Shown: one piece after another, positions 10,539-21,808 of the stretch
Position numbering within the stretch: the stretch's first letter is position 1
How the letters are laid out: every line of letters begins with the position of its first letter
Assembly: GCA_037176845.1 (NCBI GenBank)
Contig: JAYKXP010000149.1
Coordinates: forward strand, 42,583-106,582
Reading direction: 5' to 3'
Length of the DNA: 64,000 nt
Source of the DNA: Paramarasmius palmivorus
Taxonomy: Eukaryota > Basidiomycota > Agaricomycetes > Agaricales > Marasmiaceae
Made by a program: the position numbers and the translations under genes
Notes under the pieces: generated by a model
The model's input: the letters and a program-made list of their open reading frames with translations, nothing else
The model's database searches: none
Told to the model about the DNA's origin: nothing

Positions 10539-12062
10539 CTAACATTGAATCCTATACCCAAGTAATTCTTTCTCCTCGTCCTTTAGACTTGAATATACGA
10601 CTCGAACCGCCAGTCCTTCGACCTGTAACTGTCCCAGTAAACAGATATCTATTCCCGGTACCGTTTCATTCCTGAGCCTCACATAGGCAGACCGAAGTCC
10701 GCGATCTTTCCTCCGCTGAAGCATCTCCCCAAGTGCGAGCCAATCAAAGTGCTTCAAATGGGTCTCAAAGCGGAGGTCCCTTAGCTTTGGAACCAGGTCC
10801 CCACTACCCATCTCTAACCAAAACTCCTTCGATATCTCCTCATTTACGAGCTCCAATGTAACAAGACGTGGCATGTTTCTAAGGAACCCGAGCACATCGT
10901 CGCCCTTGAAGTATATCGGCTGAATTCGAAGACTTTCGATGTCGGGAGACCGCGCGATGAAGGAGTCGAATGCGAGTATAAACTGTGCAAGGCCTCTCGG
11001 ATAGTATATTTTGTATTGCGAGTTCCAGTAGTGATGAACAGGGCAAAACTCGTCAAGCGACAGCGTGGTCAAAGCCGGGCAGTTGAGCACGTTGATGAGG
11101 CTTGTGTAAGCATCAAAGGAACGACCATTGAATAACACCCGCAACGTACGTAAGCCCAAGGGAGAAGGAATCGTGATATCATTTCGTGGATTTGTATAAC
11201 TGCCGCCGTCGACCAGACGAACGTCTGCTGATGTCAAGTATGGGAGCTCGCGCAAGACTGAATAGAAATGCGAGATATCCATGTGGTCGATAGTGATATG
11301 AGTTAAGTTGGTGTTTGGAAACCGTGGTTGTTCGTATGTTGTGTAATGGTCATATCTGCGTAAGAGTGGTAACTCAGAAAGCGCCTGGGGAATGCAGTCA
11401 GGATCATTCCGGGGCCCTAAAGGATGGAGGTGAAGGATGATATGTTCAAGATTCACGAGGCGATTGCGAATATGAGGGATCGTATACAACGCAAAATCGT
11501 ATTCCTCAATCTCCGCTGAATAGAGATAAAGAGCGCGAATTCGACTGCCGTGATTAAGAACCAACTGAAGGAGCCTCCATGAAAGCAATTCATTGCCGAC
11601 ATGGATCCCCTCTGATGCTTCCATGAAGTCACCGAAGCCTTGGTGATACAAACACATTAGATTGAGGGTGATTGTGAGAGGATGGGATTTAGAGCGCTCG
11701 AGATGTGCTTGTAAGCGTTCAATGGTGTGTGCTGGATAAGCGAATCTCGGTTCATCACATATGTCCAGCCAAAGATAAGACCAAAGGGCTGGTGTCGATG
11801 TGGACACGTTACGCCAGCTATGGCACACGCCGCCCAAATCCGAACCGAGGGAATATGAGGGGGCACTAGAGTGATAGAATGGCTCTGGCGGACGAACATG
11901 AAATTCACTCTTGTACTCCAACTTTGCCATATTCCAATGATAGGAACCAGCACGGTTTGTATGGGGGACCAAGGCGAGAATTTTGGAAAGGATTTCTGGG
12001 GGCAAAGCTTGGATTGGGGAGGATGCATTCGGAGGCGCCTCTACCAGCAGCAGTTCGCTCAT
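10539..12062 (-). CDS. F-box protein, tandem paralogue 2 (subgroup B)
   Basis: Intronless, 507 residues. It has a Ser/Pro leader, F-box helix 1 IQALPPEILSKILALVP, a linker, and SDLGGVCHSWRNVSTSTPALWS. Loose Leu-rich repeats follow, including SELPLLRRYDHY, FPNTNLTHITID and NCPALTTLSLDE. It ends with GLAVRVVYSS and ELLGYRIQC. It is closest by eye to the paralogue at 24376-25887, sharing the YRIPH-like and HFYSVLR stretches. The first ATG of the frame coincides with the start used by the other paralogues. The expected role is substrate recruitment to an SCF ubiquitin ligase; the target is unknown. Confidence 0.85.
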   Translation of the reverse strand: MSELLLVEAPPNASSPIQALPPEILSKILALVPHTNRAGSYHWNMAKLEYKSEFHVRPPEPFYHSSAPSYSLGSDLGGVCHSWRNVSTSTPALWSYLWLDICDEPRFAYPAHTIERLQAHLERSKSHPLTITLNLMCLYHQGFGDFMEASEGIHVGNELLSWRLLQLVLNHGSRIRALYLYSAEIEEYDFALYTIPHIRNRLVNLEHIILHLHPLGPRNDPDCIPQALSELPLLRRYDHYTTYEQPRFPNTNLTHITIDHMDISHFYSVLRELPYLTSADVRLVDGGSYTNPRNDITIPSPLGLRTLRVLFNGRSFDAYTSLINVLNCPALTTLSLDEFCPVHHYWNSQYKIYYPRGLAQFILAFDSFIARSPDIESLRIQPIYFKGDDVLGFLRNMPRLVTLELVNEEISKEFWLEMGSGDLVPKLRDLRFETHLKHFDWLALGEMLQRRKDRGLRSAYVRLRNETVPGIDICLLGQLQVEGLAVRVVYSSLKDEEKELLGYRIQC

Positions 12063-12158
12063 GACTGAGCAGTCAGTGGCTAGAGCTATAACCAGTTTTC
12101 AGTCTTCCACTCCACTTAAAAGAAATACAGATACGCACGTTTATCAACTCTTCCCTGA

Positions 12159-12206
12159 CGATGGTGATGGTTGCGGTTCAGGAAGCAATGTCACGCTTGT
12201 CACTCA
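12159..12206 (-). promoter_or_regulatory. F-box family promoter block
   Basis: On the minus strand: GTGACAAGCGTGACATTG, CTTCCTGAACCGCAACCA and TCACCATCG. It ends about 97 bp before the ATG at 12062. Confidence 0.6.
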
Positions 12207-12709
12207 ATGACTTTTAGACGCCCAATTTGCCGACGTTCTGGAATCTTCTAATTCCTCACCACGAGGCGGTATAGTGCCCTGAATTGAACGCGGTTTCATG
12301 GGCATTCTACTGTCGCCTGCTTTGAAGAGCAATTGAAAGTTGAAGAGGTAAGCGTTAAGTTGTGTGATCATGCAACGAAGAAATGGAATTCCCTTGATCA
12401 TGATGTAGGTTCAATCTCATTTCGAAGGCTCAGATAGTGTTACAGCATCAACAGCTTCTTGGAGGTCATACCTCCGTGTCTGCGCTTCCCTATGTTTGTT
12501 GCTCCACTGCAATACAAAACACTATTTCATCGCTGTTTATCCTCAACATGCGTCTGCACTGTTGCTGGTGTCTCTTCCCAGGTTGCGTCGAACTTAATAC
12601 TTTTCGGTTAAGCAGCGGAAGAAGCGTCAAGGCTTACGACACCTGACATCACCATGTCCCGACGTTGCTATTTAAGTACACAATACGCAAGAGTTCTCAA
12701 CTTCGAACC
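12207..12709. other. Divergent spacer between F-box and APH-like genes
   Basis: The left part is the array block also found at 6791, 16557 and 26038. Just before the plus-strand gene there is a TATTTAAG (about 12669) that could serve as a TATA-like element. The 45 bp before the ATG at 12710 are duplicated at 49143-49190. Confidence 0.45.
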
Positions 12710-13749
12710 ATGCCTCCCTTGCGTGAAACTCTTCTCACGTTCATTTACCGAGCCCTGGGATTTCTCTCGGACGTTTTGGACGATCTTTTATTGCCCTTCG
12801 CTAGAAAACCTGTAGTCCCCCTTGTAAGTAAGCTTATTTCCATTTTCACTGTTAGTCTAAAAGAACGTCTTGGTAGGGTCCGAATGAAATCGACGACTGG
12901 CACGATGATGAAATCCTAGAGTATCTCGAATCGCCACCTGAGCATCTCGAATTGCCACCTGACCATCCGGCGCGCATTCCAGATCTTCCAAGCTCCGTTA
13001 TACAGCTTACGCCCACCATCATCGTCAAGGAAGAGCGCCGAAAGATGAACGGTCCTGACGTATGGTCTACTGAGGCCGAGACAATCAGGCTTGTCTCGAA
13101 TCATACAATAATCCCAGTACCACATGTTCGAAGGGTCATAAGGGCAGACGTCGTCACATTGTTTATAGTGATGGATATCATTCCCGGCCAGCCTTTGGAT
13201 CGTGTATGGCCTTCCCTACCATTTCACAAACGACTTTGGGTAGCATTCATGTTGAGAAGATATATTCGACAGCTTCGCAACGGACTTCGTGCATCATCTC
13301 TCACACACCCTGGTCCTCCTTGTCCCGGATCTTTGGGCCCAGCTCGATGTCATGCCCCTTCCATATTGGATAATGTGTGCACCATGTTGGGGCCATTCCA
13401 GACGAAACAGGACTTCTGGCGATACATCAACAACCTGGGACAGAATGGTTTTACAGCTCGTTCATTGCGCAGAAAGGAATACGACGAGAGTGTACCATTC
13501 GTCCTATCTCACCTAGACTTGGCTCAAAGGAATATCATACTCGGAGACGATGGACAGCTGTGGTTGATTGACTGGGGGTACTCAGGTTACTACCCCCAGT
13601 GGTTCGAGTTCGTGGCCATGAGGAACACGAGGAATACGAAGAGGAGTATGACGAGGAATACGAGGAATACGGGTGAATCCACGTTTTGGAAGCTTCTGGT
13701 ACCTTTCATATGCGGTCCCAGCTTTGGAGAGGAGACAATGTACAGGTAA
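12710..13749 (+). CDS. APH/choline-kinase-like phosphotransferase
   Basis: Two exons, 12710-12823 and 12877-13749, with a 53 nt GTAAGT...TAG intron that joins in phase, giving about 328 residues. Exon 1 encodes MPPLRETLLTFIYRALGFLS. Exon 2 gives an APH-type fold: EAETIRLVS and PVPHVRRVI in the N-lobe, VMDIIPGQPLDRVWPSL at the hinge, the catalytic SHLDLAQRNIIL (near residue 250), and metal-binding LIDWGYSGYYPQWFEF (near 270). This is the layout of the large Agaricomycete family annotated as aminoglycoside phosphotransferase-like; the substrate is unknown. The usual lysine region is weak. The 3' end is odd: a (GAGGAATAC)n tract follows the DWG motif, and the last exon is duplicated downstream. 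A further splice at 13746-13793 is possible. Confidence 0.75.
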
Positions 13750-14150
13750 ATTCTCCAACATTTGCTAATTTTCAACACAAACTAAATCTCCAGCCCAGGG
13801 GCAAGTAGTTCCGTTATACTTATGTATGTATCCAATCGTGATTGCGTGATATCCGAAAAATATATTGGACGTTGTTCAAACCATCCGTGGACATTACTAC
13901 ACCCAGTGATTCGAGTTGGTGGCCATGAGGAATACGGGGAATACGACGAGGAATACGATGAGGAATACGAGGAGGAATACGAGGAATACGGCTGATTCCA
14001 CGTTTTGGAATCTTCTGGTACCTTTCATCTACGGTCCCAGCTTTGGAGAGGAGACAATGTACAGGTAAATTCCTCAACATTTGCTAATGTTCAACACAAA
14101 CTCAATCTCCAGCCCAGTGGTGTTTGACAAAGTAGTTCCATTAGATGTCA
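13588..14150 (+). repeat. Tandem partial duplication of the APH 3' end, with GAGGAATAC minisatellite
   Basis: The block 13588-13835 recurs at 13892-14160, about 304 bp apart. Both contain a 9 bp repeat related to GAGGAATAC, the coding block for LLVPFI.GPSFGEETMYR, and an intron-like GTAAATTC...CTCCAG. In the second copy the TGG codon after the YY motif is TGA, so that copy cannot extend the same frame. The repeat number differs between the copies, consistent with slippage. Confidence 0.7.
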
Positions 14151-14885
14151 CTATGTATCCAATCTTGATCTCCGCAATTTTATCTTTAGTGCCGAGATAT
14201 CACATCCAGACTGGTGACCTACGCCACGTATGCATTGTTCGATTGTGTGCTCCATATGTGGCCATGTTCTCTCTCTGCGTTACATCCAAAATACCCGTGC
14301 AAATGCGCCGTATGCAATTAATACTGATGTACCCAAGTATTCAGGGAACATCTCGAACTCAACAATACTACTCCTGCTCTATCAACCGTTAGTCGTCCAT
14401 TTTCCATTCCTCCGATTTGGGTAGACAACTGCTCCAGTTAACGCATTCCACACACGAAGATTCGAGTCATTTCCTAATGACTCATTGTCGATATCAATGC
14501 TTGAATCTAACACGTTCAATTCGTCAACAGTTCTTATCGCAGGTCACCTCCGTTCTCCACAATCTACGCCATATTGCTATACCAGTGACGCTCCTCACCC
14601 TAACAGCTCCATGGTAGTACGCGCCTGGAGTCCATAATTGGGATTCCACTATCACAAGATACTGTCACAGCAGTTAATTGGATGCGCTCGTTTTGGATCA
14701 CCGTTTGACGGAGTAGTTACAAGTTGAAGGGATAGCCTTGAGAGTTTTGTAATCATGGAGTAGTAACGTTCTTGTATCACAGTAGAACAGCAAAGATACT
14801 GGGAAGACAGGAAACGGAGAGATGGAGTGTAAGTAAACATCCGAGCTTCGCAATAGGTGAGCAAAGAAGAACGGGGCATAAATAG
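14151..14885. other. APH 3' flank and F-box array flank
   Basis: The frame following the second APH tail stays open to 14392, but its sequence has no family resemblance. At about 14605-14650 is a short relic of the tRNA-Asp 5' half (CTCCATGGTAGTACGCGCCTG) in the same context as the intact tRNA at 7317. The remainder is the 3' flank of the next F-box gene. Confidence 0.4.
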
Positions 14886-16400
14886 CTAGGATTCAATCCT
14901 ATACCCAAGTAATTCCACTTTCTCGTTACCCCATGAATATGACGAATGGACCACTCGAACCGCCAGTCCTTCAACCTGTAACGCCTCGAGCAGACGGATA
15001 TCCAATTCCGGTACCGTTTCATTCCTGAGCTCCACATACGCAGACCAAAGTCCGCGATTTTTCCTCTGCTGAATCATCTCCCCAAACGCAAGCCAATCCC
15101 AGTGTCCCGAACGGATCTCGAAGCGGAGGTCCCTCAGCTTCGGAACGAAGTCCCCATTACCAATCTCTAACCAAAACTCCTCTGTTATCTCCTCATGTCC
15201 GAGCTCCAATGTAATCAGATGTGGCATCTTTCTAAGGAGCCCGATCACATCGTGGGCCTTGAGGTCCGAATGAAGTCGAAAACGTTCTATATTGGGGGAT
15301 CGCTTGATGAACGAGTTAAATGCTAGTACCAATTGGGCATGGTCTGAGTTCGACTCAGAGGAATCTTCGTGAGGACCGCCAATTGACAGTGTGGTCAAAA
15401 ACGGACAGTTGAGAAGATTGACGAGGCGCGTGAAACGGTCAAAACTCTCTTTGAGGAAATGGGTGTCAGCGTTGAATCCCACGCACAATGTGTGCAAGCA
15501 TAAAGGGGATGGAATTGTGATATTGTCGGGTACGGTTGTAATCCAGCGGCTGTCAAGGCGATCAACCTCTAGCGACGTTAAGTATGGGAGCTCGCACAGA
15601 ATCTTATAGAAGTTCGCGAGATTCATGCGATCAATAGTGATATGAGTCAAGTGGGTGGTTGGAAAGCGTGGTTGGCCGTATGCTTCGCAATTATCAAATC
15701 TTCGTAAGAGTGGTAATTCGGAGTACTTGAATGCCTCTGCAACGCAATAAGTATCCTTCACATACCCTTCGTCAGACAATGCCATGCTGAGGTATTCGAG
15801 ATTCGTGACGCGACTTCGAATATGAGGGATCAAATGAGCCGCCAACAAGTGTGTGAGAGCATCGTCAGAATGGAGGCAAAGAGAGCGAATACGGCTGCCG
15901 TGATTAAGAACCAGCTTGAGTAGGCTCCACGAAACGGGCTTACTGCCGGCATCGGTCTCCTCTGATGACGTCATGAACTCCCCGAAGGCCTTTTCACCCG
16001 AGAAGAGATTGAGGGTGATTGTCAGAGGATATACTTTCGAGCGCTCGAGATGTGCTTGTAAGCGTTCCATGGCACATTCTGGATGGGGATACTGGTCAAA
16101 TACATCCAGCCAAATGTAGGACCAAAGGGCTGGTGTGGACAAGGACACGTTACGCCAGGTATGGCACACGCGACCCAAATCCGAACCGAGGGAATATGAG
16201 GGAGCATAGTAGCTTGATTCTGAACGAACACGAAATTCGCTCTTGTACTCCAACTTTGCCATATTCCAATGATAGGAATGAGCATAGTTGATACGAGGGA
16301 TCAAGGTGAGTATTTTGGAAAGGATTTCTGGTGGTAGAGCTTGGATTGGGGAGGCTGCGTTCGAACGCACCTCTAACGCCGGCGGAGGAGGTTCGCTCAT
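14886..16400 (-). CDS. F-box protein, tandem paralogue 3 (subgroup A)
   Basis: Intronless, 504 residues. It has a Pro-rich start MSEPPPPALEV, F-box helix 1 IQALPPEILSKILTLIP, then SDLGRVCHTWRNVSLSTPALWS. The LRR-like region includes AEAFKYSELPLLRRFDNCEA, which is nearly the same as in the gene at 5093. The C-terminal tag is GLAVRVVHSS...VELLGYRIES. The start agrees with the paralogues and lies about 104 bp from the shared promoter block. The likely role is an SCF substrate receptor. Similarity to the 5.1 kb gene extends into both flanks, so the gene was copied with its surroundings. Confidence 0.85.
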   Translation of the reverse strand: MSEPPPPALEVRSNAASPIQALPPEILSKILTLIPRINYAHSYHWNMAKLEYKSEFRVRSESSYYAPSYSLGSDLGRVCHTWRNVSLSTPALWSYIWLDVFDQYPHPECAMERLQAHLERSKVYPLTITLNLFSGEKAFGEFMTSSEETDAGSKPVSWSLLKLVLNHGSRIRSLCLHSDDALTHLLAAHLIPHIRSRVTNLEYLSMALSDEGYVKDTYCVAEAFKYSELPLLRRFDNCEAYGQPRFPTTHLTHITIDRMNLANFYKILCELPYLTSLEVDRLDSRWITTVPDNITIPSPLCLHTLCVGFNADTHFLKESFDRFTRLVNLLNCPFLTTLSIGGPHEDSSESNSDHAQLVLAFNSFIKRSPNIERFRLHSDLKAHDVIGLLRKMPHLITLELGHEEITEEFWLEIGNGDFVPKLRDLRFEIRSGHWDWLAFGEMIQQRKNRGLWSAYVELRNETVPELDIRLLEALQVEGLAVRVVHSSYSWGNEKVELLGYRIES

Positions 16401-16503
16401 GACTGAGCAATCAGCAGCTAGAGCTATAACCAGTTTTCAGTCTGCCTCTCCAATTAAAAGAACTGCCGATACACACGTTTGTTGGCTCTTCTCTTTACTA
16501 AGA

Positions 16504-16556
16504 CGATGGTTGTGGTTGTGGTTCAAGAAGTAATGTCACGCTTGTCACCCGCTGAC
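16504..16556 (-). promoter_or_regulatory. F-box family promoter block
   Basis: On the minus strand: GTGACAAGCGTGACATTA, CTTCTTGAACCACAACCA and CAACCATCG, about 104 bp before the ATG at 16400. Confidence 0.6.
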
Positions 16557-17186
16557 TCAATCAAGTAACCTTTAGACGCCCAATCTGGTGACGGCGCATA
16601 GGCGTCCAAAAATGAATGCGCTTCTATTCCACTCTCGCAGAATACTATCATGATTGGGGTATTTCTTGGATATAAGATTCAATTTTAGCTGCCCTTTTCT
16701 GTTCCGCTTGGAAATATCAAAGCGTGAACACTGTTACAGTGTTCAGTAGGCCATACCTCCATTTCTGCTCTTCTGTATATATCTCTTCAATGCGATACAA
16801 TCCTGCATTCCCAACACGTCTCTGCGATTGACTATCCGTCTCGACGCATAGTTGTCCATCCTGGATCTCAAACTCGATAATATTACGAGTACCATTTCCT
16901 GTCCTCGTTCTCTCGCTTGAAATCATTCCCTTGATCTTGGTTCCTTTGAAGATTCAAGTCGTTTCCTAATGCCTAGTTTTTGGTATCGGTTGTTGAATCT
17001 AAAACATTTACTCGTGGCTTCGTATCTATTCCGAGCCTTGGCGCGCAGTCCTACTGATTTTACGAGCATACCTGCAGTAGTAGACTCGTGCCCATTCCCG
17101 TTCGGTCTCGTACTCGGGCTTAATTTCTTATTGGAGTAACTCTTTGATGATGAAAAGGAGGATGACGGCAGGGAAAGGTACGAGAC
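16557..17186. repeat. F-box array flanking block
   Basis: Shares ACGCCCAATCTGGTGACG and later sequence with the blocks at 6791, 12207 and 26038. No gene is supported. Confidence 0.45.
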
Positions 17187-18145
17187 CGAAGGGACTGGTC
17201 CAAACCGGGGCCATTTCGGCAGGCCCTGCCAAATGTGAGTTGGGACTTAGTGAAATCAGCGTGTTTCATCAATGAAGCAAATACAAAAATCTAAATACTG
17301 GCGTCCCTCCCCACAATACAGCCAAAAAACTAATATGACCTGTTAGACAAACATGAGACAAGTCAGGAAAGTCATATAGAAACTAAGAAAACCAGAATGG
17401 TACCGTACCACGCAAGATCTTGGCTCTAGAAACACGAAAATCTGGTCATGCCAGGTCATCTCCCCACATAACCTCGAGTGACATACCTTAATGGGTAGAA
17501 GATAACCTCCGTAGACAAGAGAAATGGCCTGTACACTGGTAGGTAACCTAACGATGCAGCAATTGAGGATTTTGGGTGTCATAAGCCATGTAGCCGCGTC
17601 TTTTGGGAGCAGGACAGCGAATCCAAGTGCTCCAAGAGGTAATTTGGACGACAAAGACACCATAGTCAAGTCCTGAGGTGACGAAGTTTTCACATGGTGT
17701 ATCTGTGACGGTTTGTAGGAGTTTAAAAGTCCAGAACGATAGGTGAGATACAGAAACCGGGCTCGACAATGTTCCGGTGAAGTCTAAAACCCAAAAGAAG
17801 TCCTAAAACGATGAATAGCATTGTAAGCGCCAACTGCTAGCGATATATATGGCTTGTTACGCACCTATAACTTTCAATACCCAATACCAGCACCAGACTT
17901 CATCGTGACCAAAACCGTGAATTTTTCGACCATTTTAATGCCATTTCCGCAGTATAGCATCTCTAGGTCTTTGCGACATGAAATAAAGTCACGCCGGACA
18001 CTTGAAGAGCGGATTAAAAGCAGGGGATAGGGATCGTCGTGGGGGAACGGAGGAAAGATGTTTTTGATGAGCTTGATTTCACTAAGTCCAAACTCACATT
18101 TGGCGGGGCCTGCCAAAATGGCCCCGGTTTGGACCAGCCGCTTCG
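17187..18145. mobile_element. Foldback/MITE-like element with ~90 bp inverted repeats
   Basis: The arms at 17187-17277 and 18055-18145 are near-perfect reverse complements. Both contain CTGGTCCAAACCGGGGCC, a palindromic GGCAGGGCCTGCC-type core, AAATGTGAGTT and TTAGTGAAATCA. The interior of about 780 bp has a 116-codon minus-strand frame (17343-17693) with no recognisable domain and no transposase motif. A target-site duplication was not identified with confidence. Best read as a non-autonomous DNA element; a simple inverted duplication is the alternative. Confidence 0.6.
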
Positions 18146-18230
18146 CAGTCCTGCCTTCTCCCCTCACGTAAATCAAAAAATATCCCCGGACTGCGAACGC
18201 GGCTGGAACCGAGCCTACTGCAGTAGCTGT

Positions 18231-18306
18231 TCCCTGCTAGCATATCGGTTAGTATACGCGCTTGTCATCTCGTGATCGAAACGGATCCGCACGAAAGCTG
18301 GGTTCT
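18231..18306 (+). pseudogene. tRNA-Asp relic
   Basis: Matches the intact tRNA-Asp through the acceptor and D arm (TCCCTGCTAGCATATCGGTT) and the anticodon region CGCGCTTGTCA. The intron region is replaced, and the T arm ends after GCTGGGTTC, so stem pairing is lost. Confidence 0.65.
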
Positions 18307-20259
18307 CATTGAATGCCTTCAATCAAGGATATCTCGACTCAGTACGCGTTCGAATGTATTACTATTAGATAACACCACACGAACACATACAAAGTAACTG
18401 GGAATGGGTAACTCCTCGCAACGTTGAACCTTGAATAATCCGATTCCTAAAACCAAAATCCCATCACCTAATATTCGCATGTGACGAGGAAGAAGGGTAC
18501 TACTACATCCGGTGTGTATTCCAAGCGAAACGAAACAGCATATAGTCTATCAGTATCACGATAAATACCAAAGCAAAGTAACGAAAACCGACCCAGACCC
18601 CTCATTCTATCCAACATCTCACACCCCTCGCGTTCTCCACGTCGATCACGGAGAACATCTTCATCTCGACCTCCTGGAACTTCCTTCTACCCCGCCGAAC
18701 TGGGTTGAATGGAGGGGAATGACACTAACCGAGGTATGTGAGGAGAGGTAAATTCCAGGTAATGTAGACGCTTTGCTCCATGAGGATCCTCGACAAGATC
18801 TGAGGTCTCATGATAAATCATAGAACAAAGACTTTCAACGGTCGAGTGGATATCTCGGCTAAAGACAAGATGGAAGTGGCGTGATATATGCGCTCGAAGA
18901 GACGAAAATAACAGGAGAAGGAGCTCAGTCTCTTCCATTCTCGGTAGTGACTCCTAGATAACTTGGTCGATGGTCTGTCTGCTCCCGTTTGCGAACCCGG
19001 GAACCCAAACTACAACACCCCGTGCACCAATCCTTTGATATCCGGTATGTCAGTCCCCCATGCAGGCGCGATGACAGAAAAAGCATTGGTTCTCCGCCAT
19101 GGGGACAGTTGGGTGAGAGGTCGAAGGTTCTGAGATATTGAGGAACTAGGTAGTGACTGATCCCCAATCATGAATAATGGTATGTGATGTACGCCAGCAA
19201 AAGGAAAGGTAGCGACATGTAGATAATCGAGACGTTAGGCACCGTAACGAAAGATCCACTGTACCGACCTACGCACGAGACGTGGTGAGTATGAAGCAAT
19301 GCCAGGTAAACAAAGCCACTGATACGTAGGCGGAAGACGAGGATGCCTTGGACAAAGACACGACTGGATGTGGCGTTGTGGCGGCAGGCGTGGTAAGGGA
19401 ACTTCCGTATCAATAAGTTTGTTCTGTCTGTATCCGTTTCTGAATGAGTGTCATTCCCGAAAACCCAACACGAACACATACCACACACCACAACCATTCT
19501 TCTATACACCATTCCTCCGCATTTCCAGCCCTTTAACATTGACGTGAAAGCTCCTTATCGTTGTTCCGCTTTCGACGACTTATATCGGACCCGTGTACCC
19601 GCCCGATGTAGGTGAAAGCGCTGTGTAACTTGGTTTTACGCCAAGGGTAAACGGGAGGAGGTATATCGAGAAAGTGAGAGGCACATGTCGGTGGAGGACC
19701 GGAGTACCGTGGGTGAGATGTCGAATGTTCTCTCCACCGTGCGGGGTATCACAGACGAGCTGAGAAGAACGAAGTACTAGTACTCCGAAACAAGGTAAAC
19801 AATTGGTTTGGAAGAAGGGATAGATGAGACGCCGGTGCTGGACTGGAGGATGCTAAATGGTCTGGGGGTGTACCTTGCGGCATTGGGAGTGGGAGAGCGA
19901 AAGCGGTGGATGACTCTCAAGCTTGGGCGTACATGTGGTAGAGAGGGAGAAAGGGAAGGGAAGCGGTGGAGAGGTCCCGAGTAACGTAGGGGAGAGGCCA
20001 AAGATCTTAGCATGACCAAGAGGCATGGCATAACCCCGATCGAATTCCACCATATTCACGAGGCAGGAGATGCATCGTGCAGTGTATAACGAAATGAGGT
20101 AGGCACTGGAAATACAGCGCCGGGAGCGGTGCCGGAAAAGAAACTGGACACATGAAAGGTGGGGACTGGGAGAAGGGGTAGACGAAACGCCGTTTGGGAG
20201 AGCTCGGAGGAAGGCCGAGGCTAAGAGGCTGTGGTTCCATATCAAAAGGTGCTGCTAGC
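18307..20259. other. Decayed repeats, no gene supported
   Basis: Two diverged copies (about 18970-19140 and 19440-19745) of the repeat also seen at 8020-8190. The segment 19800-20230 resembles 26600-26700. No coding series with consistent splice sites was found. Confidence 0.4.
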
Positions 20260-21080
20260 ACTGCACAGGAGGATTCAAAAGTGCGTGGGGGATTGTGCGT
20301 AGGGTAGCGAGTAGGAGATAGAAGGAGAGCGATGGAAGGCTCTCAACCTCGGGCACAGAAGGGGGCGGCGCCAAGATGTACAAGCTTTTCGAAGCCAATG
20401 GTTCAGAGGGAGAGAGAAAGTCGATGCTTGAAGGGATGTGTTATGGAGTTGGCTGCTTCCATGAGATCAGTCGTGGGTTGCGCTTCCGAGACCAAAGAAC
20501 GTCAGCTCGTAGACCACATCAATAGAAGGAAAGGACTTACCACCACGACCATGCATTTCATCGTCTTCATAGTGCCAGCGTTGGTAGCTAGGGCTGAGTG
20601 TCCGATAGCTCAATAGCGAGAGCAAGAGGTCGGAAAATGGCTGGGCTCGGCTGCCTGTAGACCTGTCGTTTGATACTGAGAAAAAACACGGAGGAAGAAA
20701 GCTCGACGTACCGGTATTCAAGGAGGTCATTCCTCGCCAATATCGTATACTTTGTGGTCTGGTAGCCTGGTTGACTATCTTGAGCCCTGGCCCATGCCTT
20801 CATAGTTGGACCATCAGGTAAGAAAAAAAGGTCGAGAAAAGACCTTACCTGTCAGTCCTCCACCCCTGGCAGCTCTCCAACATTATCTTGCGATGCTGCT
20901 CGTATAGTCAATGGAGACGTTTGCGAAAGGATGCTCGCCGTCGGAGAACAGCAGGCCCAACAACATCGTCGTCGAGGAAGCAGAAAATTATGGCCACGTG
21001 GCATTCAGAGCGGTATCATGATCATCTGATATCAAAGAAGCGCGTGTATCACCACGACTCCGAGTCGTGGTCTTCTTTCC
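20260..21080 (-). pseudogene. Family-B gene remnant, copy 3
   Basis: On the minus strand, GCCACGTGGC is at 20993-21002 and the ATG at 20966, 27 bp downstream. Exon 1 is about 118 nt and ends at a GTAAGG donor (20848). The next exon-like block includes MKAWARAQDSQPGYQTTKY and ends at a GTACGTC donor near 20711. The tail 20270-20380 matches copies at 8.85 and 26.7 kb. An in-frame stop lies between the palindrome and the ATG. Function unknown. Confidence 0.45.
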
Positions 21081-21808
21081 CATAAAGAGTAGATCAATGA
21101 ACAGGCGAATCTCGAACGCTCCCTGAGTCGTTTTCGTCCCGTTCAAAGTCTATATACGCGTCCCTTGAATTACCCCCGAGACAACCGCGTTTTGCCGGCG
21201 TTAATTGGTGTGTGATGAAATGCCAGAGCTATCCGTTCTTGCAATCCACTGAGACAAAATGTACTCGGGTAGCATTTGGCCATACTATGCCCATCAAATT
21301 CACTATAGTTATCGTCTGCGGGGATCCGGTAGTCGCTAATATAGCACCTCGGGCCCCAGAACACGAACAATATCTCGACTTCTATAACACTATTCTCAAT
21401 TTACGTGCATCGTCGTCCGAGGATCCACCACCCAAAGAACGGCATCAAGAGAAGCGCAAAATGAACCCCACTGGCAGTTTGTAACTTCAAGGACATCACT
21501 GCCTATCATCAAAAATCCATCCAACTCTGGCACTATACCTATCTACTCAACTCGCTTCAAACCATAAATCTTGAAACTCTCGCTGGTATAGCACCTGGGG
21601 CCTAAAATATGAACGATATCTCGAGTCATATAATGCTATTCCTGGGTATACGTGCATTATCCGAGGCTGTATGAGCCGAGAAACGGTCACTGTGAAAGCA
21701 AAGGCACCTATACCTGAAACTGGTACACAAACCCTGCCCACGACGGTGACGGTGCAGACATCTACGCCTGTAACCTCCAGATGTGATCCATCTAAAATTA
21801 TAGAATTG
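21081..21808. other. Non-coding repeat shared with 27.5-28.1 kb
   Basis: The segment 21130-21400 matches 27550-28060 except that the latter carries a 274 bp insertion. The stretch CCGCGTTTTGCCGGCGTTAA is well conserved. A 110-codon minus-strand frame at 21547-21879 is of doubtful reality. Confidence 0.4.
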
